In this document: positions 1 through 10,786 of the stretch, piece after piece
How the letters are laid out: each line of letters begins with the position of its first letter
How positions within the stretch are numbered: the stretch's first letter is position 1
NCBI GenBank assembly: GCA_018287875.1
Contig: JAGVVL010000022.1
Location: 2,542,001-2,606,000 of the forward strand
Origin: Nigrospora sphaerica
Lineage: Eukaryota > Ascomycota > Sordariomycetes > Amphisphaeriales > Apiosporaceae
Reading direction: 5' to 3'
Length of the DNA: 64,000 nt
The notes under the pieces: model-generated
Databases searched by the model: none
Seen by the model: the letters and a program-made list of their open reading frames with translations, nothing else
What the model was told of the DNA's origin: nothing
Program-made: the position numbers and the translations under genes

Positions 1-714
1 ATATCAGTCTGAGCGGAATTGTTGGGCCGCCCCATGGCAGCTCGAAAAGGTGGTGCATTCGCTGCCTCCCCTGGCGGCCGTATGGCACAAAAGACGATGG
101 AAGGGAGGAGCATCCCTCCAAGGCGGGCTACCCTGCGGATAAAAGACCCAAGGGAGCCGGCGCCGCCTGGCGTCTTTGGTGCAAGATGGCTGCGTAGGAG
201 GTTGGTACGAAGGAAGTGCCACAGCAGGTGGCCAGCCGGGCAGCTTCTCCGCTCCATACTCCCAGCTATCGTGGATAACTGATGGATTGGTACTCTGAGC
301 GTATCGCGGACCGGCCGTTGGACCAGAGGCATTCAACCTCCCGACTGCCCGAGCAGCCGTGGAGAACACCCATCGGTCCCCGTTCCCAGCTCTTCGCCCA
401 AGTCGCGGCTCACCCCCCCGGCATGGCGTATTGGCGTTGCTACCACGGTCCAGACAGAGCCGCCAGGCTCGTGGTTAAAGTTCCTCGGAGATCTGAGGGG
501 CCTGTGTCCAAACCAGCCCCGGCCCCTATTCTCTTGCGACTGGCTACGTACATACTTACTGTACAAGTAACTGATGCCTACATTGGCCTTGCACTATCCT
601 CCTGCAGCCAATCGGCGCAGCGACTCCCTTACCCCCCAAACCAGGCAAGCAGTTCTTGCCGACCCTGAGTACTTAGAAGATGGCGAGGACGTTGGGCGGG
701 CTGCCGAAGTCGGA
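1..714. other. Left-edge stretch, no recognised gene
   Basis: Several overlapping open frames occur on both strands, but none shows recognisable domains, a hydrophobic or catalytic motif, or splice-compatible continuation. GC-rich DNA leaves such frames open by chance. It lies 3' of the cyclase gene, so it may hold that gene's 3' UTR. Confidence 0.5.
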
Positions 715-1890
715 TTAGCAAAGTGCCACGGCAATCCTCGAGAATAGTGGATAGGGGAGTATTGTGTACCTGGCCACGCCGCCCGGTACATTGCAGGGCT
801 CGCTCGCGACGAAAAAGCTCCATCGCTTCTCCCTCTTGCATTGCTCGGCAAGCTTCTCGAGGTCGAACAGCTCGCCGATAGGACAACCCCAGCCACCCAG
901 CAGGACCTCGTGCAGGAGCCAATCGGCCTGCGTGGGCCATGTCTCGAACGAGGGCTGGTCGCCGGCCACCGCGGAGAAATTGTCCCATATCCACCGCAGC
1001 ACGTCGGGGCTCTGTTGGACGCCGCCGAAGCGGTGCGGCATCGTGTCCTGGTACGCCCAGACCTCGTCGTCCGACTTGGTGGCCAAGGCCGCCATGAAAC
1101 CAGAACGCACGAAGAGTATGTCGCCGAAACGCACCTCGGTCTTCTGTGCCGCGAGGCAGGCCTGCAGATCCGCCAGCGGGATCGACGTGGAGTCGAAGGC
1201 GTCGTACGCAGCTATATCACTACCCTGCGATGCCCGCCAGCTGTGGTAGTCGACGAGCACGCCGCGGCCCACGATGCCTTGTTCGGACCAGGCTGCGTTT
1301 TGCGCGTGACAATGTGTCAGTAGAAACAGGCGCCTCGGCCCCGGGACCGGGCCGTTGGGGGAGGCCACGCACCGTGGATGCCGTTCACCGTAGCCTTTTG
1401 CCCGTTTTTATCGACGGCGTGGATGTCCTTCATGGTGACGCCGTTGTAGAAAAGCTTCTCCTTCTGGTACCCAAAGTGCCGCAAGCCGTCCCACTGCGTC
1501 GATACCTGTGAGTTGAAACACCACACGTCGTCGTTGACGGTGGCTGCTGCCTTCGGAAAGATGTCCTGGTGGAACAGGGCTCTCTGGAAGAAGGAGCGCT
1601 TCGACTGTGCATTGAGGGGCCAGTTCAGCGAGACTCTGTTTCCTTGCGAGTCAGCGGCGGGCGGCCCCGTCTCCTACTTTGGGCCCTAAGTACCTCTGCC
1701 CGGTCTTGATCTCGCTCCTGGCCGCGGCGGCCACGCGCTCGTTGGTTAGCCGGTTGAGCGTGCCCAGCTCGTCCGTGTCTCCGTATAGTCCCCATGCCGA
1801 GTAGGGCGGATCGCCCTTCCGGAGGGGCAGGTCTCCGAAGTCGGGCACGCCGTTGGCGTTGGTCTTGATGCCCGAGATGGGAGGCGCCAT
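715..1890 (-). CDS. Cyclase-family (kynurenine formamidase-like) metal-dependent hydrolase
   Basis: Three exons (1890-1694, 1635-1373, 1292-715) join into 345 residues. Intron 1 (58 bp) restores QRVSLNWPLNAQ and intron 2 (80 bp) restores NGIHAWSEQGIVGRGVLVDY; both junctions match the fungal branch of the putative-cyclase family (PF04199), where the segment STQWDGLRHFGY and the IHAW...GRGVLVDY block are conserved. Members hydrolyse amide or ester bonds using a divalent metal; the substrate here cannot be deduced. There is no signal peptide, so it is probably cytosolic. The start chosen is the first in-frame ATG (MAPPISG); the frame stays open further upstream only from a GTG. The gene is divergent from the 2OG oxygenase, which could indicate shared regulation in small-molecule metabolism, but that is inference. 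Confidence 0.85.
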
Positions 1891-2032
1891 GGTGTCTTCC
1901 GTGCCGAGGGGGTAGATTGTTTCCACGATGGACACACACGGGCATACACGAGCTTAAGCAGTTGGGCGTGTAGCTTGGGTATTAAATGTTCAATGTAGGT
2001 ACTCAAGGTATTTGCTTGCCTGGGCGTACATT

Positions 2033-2075
2033 TATGTATATATATATATATATATATGTATATGTATACATATAC
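2033..2075. repeat. TA-rich microsatellite
   Basis: An almost uninterrupted run of TA dinucleotides with GTA interruptions. It lies about 145 bp upstream of the cyclase start codon, within its probable promoter. Confidence 0.9.
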
Positions 2076-2516
2076 GCCTGCTAGCAAGGGCTTATATGCG
2101 TTTGGAATCCATGTTCGTCCCCCGCTTTCCCCGAGTGTGTCGGCGTCCAAGGCGCAGGGTCGTTGAGTGGGACGACGTATTAGCCGGTGACGCAAATCGG
2201 ACGACTAATAGCCCTCCCCCGCACCGGAAACTGAAGTCCCACATCTCGTCTGGCTTGGAGTCGTAACCCTGCATAAAAGAGCTCCGGACGGCAAGTGCTA
2301 GAGGGAGGAACTGTCGCCCTCCACCGATCACCCCAGGCCCAGTCACCCCGTGTTCGCCATGAAGAGTTCATGGTTAGAATGGGATCGGCAGAGTTGCCCG
2401 GTCACGGGGGTAGCAGTCACATTTCTTGGCGCTACCGTCGGCGTCGAGCATGCATGTCATGCCTGGTGCAATGTCAATGCCCCTTTGAGTGGTGCGTTGC
2501 GGGCGTTCGACCCCGG

Positions 2517-2602
2517 CGGGGGGGAGGACAAAGAGAGGAAGAGGGAGAGTCAGAGAGGCAGAGAAAGGGAGAGAAGGAGACGGACAGGGAGAGGGAAAGA
2601 GG
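2517..2602. repeat. Purine (GA-rich) tract
   Basis: A stretch of about 85 bases composed almost only of G and A on the plus strand, with GAGA and GGGA units. It sits about 420 bp upstream of the 2OG oxygenase start. Such tracts are common in fungal promoters and 5' UTRs. Confidence 0.8.
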
Positions 2603-3019
2603 GCGGACGCCGAAGGAGAAAAATGTCCCCAGAGATCCGGTCGACGCAACCTGCATAACCATCGGAGGTCAGCCCCGGGTGCGCCGGTGAACGCCGGGCT
2701 TGATAGCACACGAATGGGTTAGGTAGCCCCGCATTCATCCAAAACCAACCTCTTTATCTCTCTTGCGGCCATCTCCAACAACGGTATCGACTTATTTGGG
2801 GTTTCTGGTGGGCTCCCCCACCGAAAGGGGAGAGAGCCCGACTAGAGGGAAAGAAAGAGCTTACAACTAGGGGCTTTTTAAAAGATAAAAAACCGACCAA
2901 CGCAACGTCTGGTGGCTCTCCTCTCTCTTGAAGACTCCCGTCTTCATTTTGCCCGCACCCACTTCCAATCTCTATTCTCCGCCGAGACCCCAAGGCTCTG
3001 CCCGAGACATCCCGCCGCC

Positions 3020-4302
3020 ATGTCGGTAACGAAGCTTGAACTGCGTACCGCCCTTGGGCCCGTCTACCGGGACGTTCTATGCAACCCGCCCCGCGACTGC
3101 ACCCCGGAGGAGATCCCGGTCATCGACTTGGAACCCATCTTCTCCCATGACCTGGCCGAGCGCCAGAAGGTTGCGGCCCAGATCCGAACCGCCGCTGTCA
3201 ACACGGGCTTCTTCTACATTAAGAACCACGGGATCCCAGCCGACACTATTGCCAAGTGCAAGCAACAGGTATTGAATTTCATGGCCCAGCCGGCCGAGGC
3301 AAAGGAGCTCGTCTCGGCGCGCAAGTACAGCCGCTTCTTCAACGGCTACACCAGCCCTGCCAGCACCAACATCTCGCCCAGCGAGAGTGTTGACATTAGA
3401 GAGTCCCTGTCGTTCCGGTACCGTCCCGAGTACGACCCGGACCACCCGATGGACATTTCCCAACTTCCTGACGAAGTGAGACAGTGGATCCGCGGGGAAA
3501 CGTTTCTTTGGGAACGTACCAGGCACCTTCCCGGCTTCCAGGAGGACTGCCTCGCGTACTGGCGAAGTTGCCTGACCCTGGCCAGGCGGCTGGTCAAGAG
3601 CTTTGCTCTGTCATTGGACCTAGCCGAAAACTACTGGGACGACAAGGTGACGCATCCCGGTGCCGACGGCGTTTTCAATTACTACCCGGCCCGGGACGTC
3701 GAGCAGCTCGAACCGACCACTGTAGGCCTCGGCAGCCATACCGACCTACAGCTCTTCACACTTCTGTGGCAAGACAATGTGGGCGGCTTGCAGGTCTTGA
3801 CCAAGGAGGGTCAGTGGATTAGGGTCCGTCATCTATGGACTTGTCTGCAACCACCTGGGGCTGACGACGTTTGCAGGCACCGCCCATCGAGGGCACCATG
3901 GTGGTCAATATCGGTGACTACATGATGCGTCTATCCAACGATATCTACAAGTCGACAGTTCACAGGGTGCCCAACGAGTCGCGAGCCGAACGCGTATCGA
4001 TGCCATTCTTCTTCGGTAGGCGGCCTTGTTCAGAAATGTTCACAGCGCAGCATGACCGACTCTTCTAGGGCTTAACTTTAACTGCGTAGAGAGCGTCGTT
4101 CCGTCTTGCACCTCCGAGACCAACCCTGCCAAGTACGAGCCCATTTCGTGCGGCGAATGTAAGTCAGACCGAATCCGGTGTTGCTGTCCCGTGGGCTGAC
4201 TGGGTCGCAGGGTGCCAACGTCGTTTCAAGCTGGAGCGAGAGGCTTTCGACAAGAAGGCGACGTTGGAAGCAGCGCCCAGTGCGGTGGTCGTTGAGACGT
4301 GA
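3020..4302 (+). CDS. 2-oxoglutarate/Fe(II)-dependent oxygenase (isopenicillin-N-synthase-like)
   Basis: Four exons (3020-3823, 3877-4015, 4069-4158, 4211-4302) give 374 residues. The N-terminal DIOX_N region shows IPVIDLEPIF and the family signature GFFYIKNHGI. The double-stranded beta-helix carries the iron ligands H240 and D242 (HTDLQLFT) and H297 (HRVPNES), and R307/S309 (RVSMPFF) for 2-oxoglutarate. All catalytic residues are present, so an active oxidase or hydroxylase is likely; the substrate is unknown. ATG 3020 is the first ATG in the frame (the frame is open upstream only via a GTG). All three introns are 52-53 bp GT-AG. It is divergent from the cyclase gene and convergent with the PAC3-like gene, whose stop lies only about 265 bp away. 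Confidence 0.92.
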
Positions 4303-4566
4303 CCTTGCCGCTCCCGTGTGGTGTACAACCGAGTCCCAGTCCGCGCTCTGTTTTCCCTCCAGGGGGGATCCTCGTTACAAGCAAACACCTGTGCTTTCGC
4401 AGTCGTGACTGAAACTAGTATGTATGCATGGCGGCCAATTTCGCCATTGCGCGCAATGCTCGTAGCTCTTTTCCCTTTGTGATGACAGCTCGGGTGATTT
4501 CTGTTCGCCGATCCATGTAGTCCGGGCTGAGGGCACCGAGGAGATGCTTCGAGACGGGAAACAAGA

Positions 4567-5053
4567 TCAGAGGACCTTTTGGACCAGCTCAATCAGGTCG
4601 AAAAAAGACTCCCGATCAGGCTTGGGCTTGGCTATACCGAGCCCGACGAGTAATGTCCGCTGCTCTTCTGGGTTTCGCCGAGCCAGGTGGCTCGCGATCT
4701 GCACCGCGTACAGCTGGCCGGAAGACTCGCGCTCGTCCCCGCCGCCGCCGAGAAGGGTTCTGGGGGTTAAATGAGTCAGAGGCAGCAAACTGTTGTTTGG
4801 CAGCGCCATATCTGCCGCGGCGGGCGAAGGGGCCGAGAGCGGCACTTGTATCTGCGAGACGTCAGCTCGGCCCTGGCGGTCGACAGCATCAAGCGCATAC
4901 CCATTGTGCGAGCCTACCGCCTTGGGAAAGCGTGACCATGATCTTGTCTTCGAACAAGACACACGCGGCTTCGGTCTCGACGCCACCGATCAGGCCCGTG
5001 ACCTTCTTCGAGGGGGCCGGAAACGGCTCCTCTTTGACCTGGAGGATGTCCAT
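4567..5053 (-). CDS. Proteasome assembly chaperone 3 (PAC3/PSMG3)-like
   Basis: Two exons (5053-4901 and 4851-4567) join across a 49-bp intron to give 145 residues. The reconstructed protein begins MDILQVKEEPFPAPSKK and contains VTGLIGGVET, KIMVTLSQGGRLAQW and IQVPLS, a small beta-sheet fold, then LTPRTLLGGGGDERE and a C-terminal helix. This arrangement resembles fungal PAC3-family chaperones, which help assemble the alpha ring of the 20S proteasome in the cytosol as a PAC3-PAC4 heterodimer. Identification is from remembered family resemblance rather than a catalytic motif, so it is less certain than its neighbours. The gene is divergent from DHR1. The acidic/glycine loop GGGGDERESS is consistent with a surface loop. 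Confidence 0.68.
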
Positions 5054-5768
5054 TGCGGTCGAAGCCCGAATGGATGTACGGAGAGGCCGACGCGTTGTGG
5101 CCAGGCGAAAGCCTCTACGGGTTGCCGGAGACGGTGTGAAGTCGTGATGCCAGGTTTTTTAAAAGTATGGTGTGCTTACTCATGTAATTATAGTATGTAC
5201 CTTGTAGACAAGGGGGAGGCCGGTTTTCTGCTTGAATTCCTCTTAGTTAAAAGACCAAGAGAGAGCTCACAGGACATCAATGGTGTTGGATGGCATGGGA
5301 TAACCACAGTTACGTGCTGGCCGGTTCTACTGTATATGCCAGCGACTGGTAGTGGGGGAATCAGCTAATTACCCCGCGCTAACCTCCTACAAGCAGGTTG
5401 GGCAGGTACATCGGTATAACCTTGTCCAAGATCGGCTAGTTCGTTGATTGGCAGGTAGCGAACCCAGGCGGCGTGGAAGGTTCCGGTCAATCAATCAATC
5501 AATCAATCGGGTTGGTACGTACTTCACCAGCATCCTACCTCATGTGTAACCTTCAGTGGGTGAGTGGGTCGCGAATTCTGCCGGCAAGCGGTCAAAATTT
5601 ACAATTCGGATCTCCAGTCTTCTTCATGTGCAAGACTCTCAAAGCTCACTCAAGCGCACGCGAGTTCCTTGTTCCGCGAAACGGGCATCTCGTACTGCTT
5701 GAGGATTCGTGAGACCGCGGGTTCTGTGCACCGAACACCACGGGCTGTCCCGTCCCTTGCCCTGCACG
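5054..5768. promoter_or_regulatory. Divergent promoter region, PAC3-like / DHR1
   Basis: A 715-bp interval between two divergent housekeeping genes, including a five-copy TCAA microsatellite. No further gene or named regulatory site is visible. Confidence 0.5.
5487..5508. repeat. TCAA tetranucleotide microsatellite
   Basis: Five and a half perfect tandem TCAA units in the region upstream of DHR1. Confidence 0.95.
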
Positions 5769-8700
5769 ATGGTGAAGAAATTCGTACCCCGGCAGAGGAA
5801 GCACAAAGTGCTGGCGCGCCAGAACGATGCCGCCAATGCCGTGACCGAGGACAGCAACGCGCTGGAGATTACCGAATCGAAAAAAGACCTGGAGGCGAAG
5901 AAAGCCCGGCTTCGTGAAGAGCTGCAGGAACCAGGCGTCAAAGTCAGCGGCAAGAAAGCTCAGCGACTTGAGAAGTTCATCGAGCAGAAGCTGCGGAAGG
6001 ATGAAAACCGCGCGCTGAAGGCCAAGTTGGCAGCCAACAAAATCGACACCAACCTGTTCCTGCGCAGTAGCCATATAGGCCAGGGAAGAGATACCAAGAG
6101 GCAGCGGTACGAGCGACTCCTCAAGGAGCAGCGGGCTGGCATCGCCGACCACGAAGAAGAACTCCTCGAAGAGCGTCCCTTGGGCTCCGACAGCGACAGG
6201 GAAGAAGCGCTGCCTGCTAAAACTGCTACGCTTCCCTTGGAACAAGGCAGGGTGGCTGAGGTTGAAGCCAAGGCTGACGTCTCGCCGCCTGTCGCGCCTC
6301 AACCCAACCTTGGGTCGGGACTCAAGCGCCCGTTGGAAGTCGACGATTCGGGACGGCCAGTCATTCAGAAACGCCAGAAGCGGGGCGGTGTCAAGTCGAA
6401 ATTGAACCGGACAACGCCGCAACTCGCCCAGCCAGCGCCGGCACCGGGGCCAGAGTCGGCCTCGGACGACGATTGGAAAGGCTTCAGCTCGGAGTCTGAA
6501 GATCAAGAGTCTGGATCAGAGGGTATTTCGGGTGACGAGAGAAGCAGCTCCTCTGAGGGCGACGAAGAAATGGACTCGGACGACGACGATGACGACGACG
6601 ACGACGATGACGAAAACAGCGACGACGAAGATGAAGATTCGGAGGGTGGCAAGCCAGATACAAAGCAGAGGTCCTCGGCGTTTAAAGCCTGGGCGCATCA
6701 GCAGAGGAATCAAGCGCTTGGATACGAGCCGGTAAGCTCGTCAGCCGCAACACTGGATATACCGCGCCCGGAAAATTTCGTACCGCGCCCCTTAGAGCAG
6801 GAGCCCCTGCCGGCGGAGTTGCAGACGACTACCAACGACCCAGCGACGAACCGGAAAGCTTTCGCCGTTCCCGTCACCCGCCCGGCAGACATTCAAGATG
6901 CAAGGCTGAAGTTGCCTGTTGTCGGAGAGGAACACAGAATCATGGAGGCAATCCACAACAACAACGTTGTAGTCATTTGCGGCGCGACGGGTTCTGGAAA
7001 GACCACCCAAGTTCCTCAATTCCTCTTTGAAGCTGGCTATGGCTCTCCGGACTCGCCGACCCCCGGACTGATTGGCGTCACGCAACCACGAAAGGTCGCA
7101 GCCGTGAGCATGTCCAAGCGCGTTGGTCAAGAGTTGGGTGGTCATTCCCACAAGGTTGCTTACCAGATTCGGTTTGAAGGCACCGCCGACGAGAAGACAG
7201 CCATTAAATTCATGACCGATGGTGTCCTTCTGCGAGAAGTATCAAACGACGTGGCGTTGCGGAAGTACTCGTCCGTTATCATCGACGAAGCGCATGAAAG
7301 GAGCGTCAACACAGATATTCTCATCGGAATGCTAAGTCGTGTCGTCAAGCTCCGCCAGGATATGGCGAACGAAGACCCAACCGTACATCCGCTCAAGCTC
7401 ATCATCATGTCAGCAACGTTGAGAATCGATGATCTGACCAAAAACCCGCTTCTGTTCCCAGTGCCACCCCCTGTTCTGGACGTCGAGGGCCGACAATTCC
7501 CGGTAACTATGCATTTCGCACGACAGACACGTCATGATTATGTGGAGGAAGCCTTCAAGAAAATTACAAAGGGGCACCGCAAACTACCACCCGGCAGCTT
7601 CTTGGTCTTCCTGACCGGCCACGATGAGATTTCGCGTCTCAGCAAAATGCTGAAATCATCATCGGGGGGTTTGAACCCCATGGCCTATCCCAAGGTCCGA
7701 ATCTCCGCCAATGATGCGCCACTGGAGGTAGAGGATATCGACTTTGGCAACACGAATGACACGACGAGAGACGACTATGATGAAATGCGTATTGTCGACG
7801 CGGATGAGGAGGAGGACGAAGAAAATGATGACGCCGACTTCGTGATTCCCGACGAGGAGGGCGGCACCGGGCCCCTCAAAATGCACATCCTGCCGCTGTA
7901 CTCGCTTCTCCCGACAAAGGAGCAAATGAGAGTCTTCGACCCTCCACCAGAGGGATCGCGGCAGATTATCCTGGCAACCAATGTCGCGGAAACCAGTCTG
8001 ACTATCCCCGGCGTTCGCTATGTCTTCGACTGCGGTCGGGCAAAAGAGCGGCGTTTCGACAAGGAGAGCGGTGTTCAGAGCTACGAGATTGGCTGGATAA
8101 GCAAGGCCAGCGCGAACCAACGATCAGGACGAGCCGGCCGAACGGGTCCCGGCCACTGTTACCGGCTCTATTCCTCTGCCGTATACGAGAGGGACTTCCG
8201 GGAGTTCGCGGACCCGGAGCTGCTCAGGATGCCCATCGAGGGTGTCGTGCTGCAGTTAAAGTCCATGCGGCTACAACATGTTGTAAACTTCCCGTTCCCT
8301 ACACCACCTGAGCGCCAAAGCCTCGCCAAGGCCGAGAGGCTGCTGAGATATCTGTCAGCTGTAACGCCCGACGGACAAGCTACAGAAATCGGCTTGACGA
8401 TGGCGAGGTTTCCCCTACCCCCCCGGTTTGCGCGGATCCTCTTGGTTGGCCACTTGTACGACTGTATGCCTTACACTATCGCCCTCGTCGCCGGTCTTTC
8501 AGTGGCCGAGATCTTTGTCCCCGAAACCCAGGCAATACCAGCTTTGGCGGAACAGGAGGAGCGCACGTTCCGCACCAACGAGGATGTCATTGCCGAAACG
8601 AAACAGAAACAACTGCGGCAGAAGTTCAACGAGGTCCACAGGAACTTCCGGTCCCTCGACGACACATCTGACGCCATCAAGATGCTTCAGGTCGTTGGCG

Positions 8701-9407
8701 AGTTTGCTCACGACCCCACTGAGCAGTGGTCTGAGGACCACTTCGTCCGGTTCAAGGCCCTCACAGAAGCGCAGAAGCTGCGCCGCCAGATCACGAGTCT
8801 CCTACAGAAAGATATACCGGCTTTTGCCAACCTCACCTTCCATGAGAAGTTGGGTCGACCTAGCGCCAAGCAGGTCACGGCTCTGAAGCAGATGGTCGCC
8901 GCCGGCTTTATCGACCAAGTGGCGATTAGGGCCGATTTGGCGCCTGTGCCCCCGGAGATGCATCGAAAGCCGCGTCGCGCGATTGACGTCCCATACATTC
9001 CTCTTCACCCGATTGATAGTGGAGGCCGGGATGAGGCGGACAAGCTGGTCTACATCCATCCATCGTCGTGCTTGGCGCATGCCAGCCCGCAGGAGTGCCC
9101 TGAGTACATCGTTTACTCTCATCTCCAACGCGGCGCGTCCCTGGGCGACGAAGTCAGGAGACCCAAAACGAGGATGTTGGCGCTCACAGATGTGACGGGT
9201 GCCCAGCTAGGCGCACTTGCCAAGGGCACCCCCTTAATCACGTATGGCAAGCCCATCAAGGAGGCCAAGACGAACAGCGCGCTGGTGCGCGAAAGCTGGG
9301 TGGTGCCGTATCTGCGGGCCGAGGGAACGGGTGGCCAGGGCTGGCCACTGCCGGTCAAGAAAATAGTGCAAAGAAAGGTGCCGGGCAAGGGCTGGGTCGT
9401 CGAATAG
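5769..9407 (+). CDS. DHR1: DEAH-box RNA helicase DHR1/Ecm16 (DHX37 family)
   Basis: A single intronless frame of 1212 residues. The N terminus (MVKKFVPRQRKHKV) is basic, followed by a coiled, lysine-rich region and a long Asp/Glu/Ser tract near residues 255-300. Helicase motifs appear in order: GATGSGKT at about residue 405 (Walker A), DEAH at about 506, SAT, and QRSGRAGRTGPG (motif VI), followed by the winged-helix, HA2 and OB-fold regions typical of DEAH helicases. DHR1 binds U3 snoRNA and displaces it from pre-18S rRNA during small-subunit assembly in the nucleolus. An acidic insertion around DADEEEDEENDDADF sits in the second RecA domain, as in this subfamily. The start is an ATG in good context, and the length matches fungal orthologues. 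Confidence 0.96.
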   Translation: MVKKFVPRQRKHKVLARQNDAANAVTEDSNALEITESKKDLEAKKARLREELQEPGVKVSGKKAQRLEKFIEQKLRKDENRALKAKLAANKIDTNLFLRSSHIGQGRDTKRQRYERLLKEQRAGIADHEEELLEERPLGSDSDREEALPAKTATLPLEQGRVAEVEAKADVSPPVAPQPNLGSGLKRPLEVDDSGRPVIQKRQKRGGVKSKLNRTTPQLAQPAPAPGPESASDDDWKGFSSESEDQESGSEGISGDERSSSSEGDEEMDSDDDDDDDDDDDENSDDEDEDSEGGKPDTKQRSSAFKAWAHQQRNQALGYEPVSSSAATLDIPRPENFVPRPLEQEPLPAELQTTTNDPATNRKAFAVPVTRPADIQDARLKLPVVGEEHRIMEAIHNNNVVVICGATGSGKTTQVPQFLFEAGYGSPDSPTPGLIGVTQPRKVAAVSMSKRVGQELGGHSHKVAYQIRFEGTADEKTAIKFMTDGVLLREVSNDVALRKYSSVIIDEAHERSVNTDILIGMLSRVVKLRQDMANEDPTVHPLKLIIMSATLRIDDLTKNPLLFPVPPPVLDVEGRQFPVTMHFARQTRHDYVEEAFKKITKGHRKLPPGSFLVFLTGHDEISRLSKMLKSSSGGLNPMAYPKVRISANDAPLEVEDIDFGNTNDTTRDDYDEMRIVDADEEEDEENDDADFVIPDEEGGTGPLKMHILPLYSLLPTKEQMRVFDPPPEGSRQIILATNVAETSLTIPGVRYVFDCGRAKERRFDKESGVQSYEIGWISKASANQRSGRAGRTGPGHCYRLYSSAVYERDFREFADPELLRMPIEGVVLQLKSMRLQHVVNFPFPTPPERQSLAKAERLLRYLSAVTPDGQATEIGLTMARFPLPPRFARILLVGHLYDCMPYTIALVAGLSVAEIFVPETQAIPALAEQEERTFRTNEDVIAETKQKQLRQKFNEVHRNFRSLDDTSDAIKMLQVVGEFAHDPTEQWSEDHFVRFKALTEAQKLRRQITSLLQKDIPAFANLTFHEKLGRPSAKQVTALKQMVAAGFIDQVAIRADLAPVPPEMHRKPRRAIDVPYIPLHPIDSGGRDEADKLVYIHPSSCLAHASPQECPEYIVYSHLQRGASLGDEVRRPKTRMLALTDVTGAQLGALAKGTPLITYGKPIKEAKTNSALVRESWVVPYLRAEGTGGQGWPLPVKKIVQRKVPGKGWVVE

Positions 9408-9769
9408 ATGGTGGTTCGGGGGGGAGTCGAGACGTGGTGCATGACCAAGACGAAAGTGACGGCATCCTACCCTGTACAATGAAGAATATATTTTTTTGAT
9501 TGAACTGACGAGCAATGAATGGCCTCATCATGGCTACTACGTAGTTGGCCATGCAACTGGGTCCTTGGGTATCAATCCTTCCCATAGCCGGAAAACGCCG
9601 CTTCTATCCTATCCTAATGCAACAATTAATGAACTGGCGCCCCAAACCTACGCTTGCCCAGCGAGGATTGCCTCTGTCGCCGAGAGCCCCATACTGGAGT
9701 CTTCTTTCCCCCTCCGGCTCCCTCCTCACCAATCACAATCACGCTGCTGCTTTTTGCCAGCTCAACGCT
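9408..9769. other. Convergent spacer DHR1 / MED6
   Basis: A 362-bp tail-to-tail interval that should contain the 3' UTRs and polyadenylation sites of both genes. An AT-rich stretch near 9485-9500 follows the DHR1 stop. No gene is seen. Confidence 0.5.
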
Positions 9770-10786
9770 CTACGAGGCAATGGGCGTCGTGCCCGTTTTG
9801 CTCTTCTTCCGCCTTGGCTTCGACAGGCCGCCTGTTGGTGTTTTGGGGGTCTTGTCACCCTTGCCGTCCTTGGTCTTGGCGCTGCCGGTGAGATCAGGTG
9901 CGGCGATGGGACTCGGGTTGGCGAGGGAGGTGTTGAGGTTGGTCAGAGCCGGCGGGACCAGCTTGCCCCGGCGCCCCGTGGAAGACAAGTGGAAGTCGCC
10001 AGGCCGGCCGGTGATGGGGTTCTCGTCCATGTAGTCGCCGCCGAAGCGCACGTGGATGGCAAACGACTGCTCGGCCAGGCGGGCATCCAGGGCCTGGGCC
10101 GGCTTCTTGGCTTCGAGCGCCCCTCGGCTGGCCTGGCTCTCGGGCACGGGCGTCGGCTCCTTGGAGGCGAGTGTTTGCCCGCGCGCGTTGGTGGGGCCGG
10201 CGGCGGGCATTCGGTACTCGTGGCCCTTGGTGGGAGACCAGGTGGTGGCGCTGTCGGCGGCAGGGAAGCATTTGCGCAGGGCCGACGAAATGGTGGTCTG
10301 CAAGCACTGAAGTCAGCATCCCGCTGCGGCGGCGGTGGGGTAAGCGGCGTAAGGTACCATGCGGAAGCTGAGGACGTCGGCCAGCGTGGGCGCCATGTAG
10401 ATGTTGTCGCCCACGACGTAGTAGGTGGCCAACACCGTCAGCTCGTCCTCCTCGTTGGGCCTCTTGCGGCGTATCTGCTTGCGTATGACCCAGACGCCGG
10501 TGCCGAAGCCGGGGCCGGTGATGGCGGGTTGCTCGGCCACCATGAACTCAAGCCCGGACATGGTCTTGAGGCGGCCTTCGAAGGCCTCGCGGGAGGAGAC
10601 GTATTGCTCCATCCCGGGGTTGTACATGGCCTGCTGTTGCAGGACCGCGTTGTTCGAGGTGCGGTCGAAGAAGGGGGACTCGGCAAAGTACCACATGATA
10701 GTATTGGAGTGTATCCCGCGCATGTTGTTAACAAGCTGCGGATGCCGCCATTGGATCTCGTCGAGGGGGGTGTCGTTGGTCGCCAT
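9770..10786 (-). CDS. MED6: Mediator complex subunit 6
   Basis: Two exons (10786-10358 and 10297-9770), joined by a 60-bp GT-AG intron, encode 318 residues. The N-terminal half has the MED6 core: PLDEIQWRHPQLV, NTIMWYFAESPFFDRTSNN, FEGRLKTMSGLEFMV, GVWVIRKQ and YYVVGDNIYMAP. The second exon continues with TTISSALRKCF and then a low-complexity, Pro/Lys-rich tail, typical of filamentous fungi. MED6 is part of the Mediator head module and connects regulators to RNA polymerase II in the nucleus. The frame is open eight codons further upstream to another ATG, but MATNDTPLDEIQW fits orthologues better. It is divergent from the MMTAG2-like gene. Confidence 0.95.

Larger units (their letters stand above)
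1891..3019. promoter_or_regulatory. Divergent intergenic region between cyclase and 2OG oxygenase
   Basis: About 1.1 kb separates the two divergently transcribed genes and should contain both promoters. It holds a TA/GTA microsatellite, a long purine tract, and a GC-rich middle. Short open frames here have no family resemblance. No individual binding site can be named with confidence. Confidence 0.5.

Noticed and set aside
2500..2525. Possible tRNA B-box (GTTCGACCCC)
   Set aside because: No A-box, acceptor stem or anticodon arm fits around it.
5487..5508. CRISPR-like repeat
   Set aside because: Only direct tandem microsatellites occur; no spaced direct repeats with unique spacers exist in the window, and the organism is eukaryotic.
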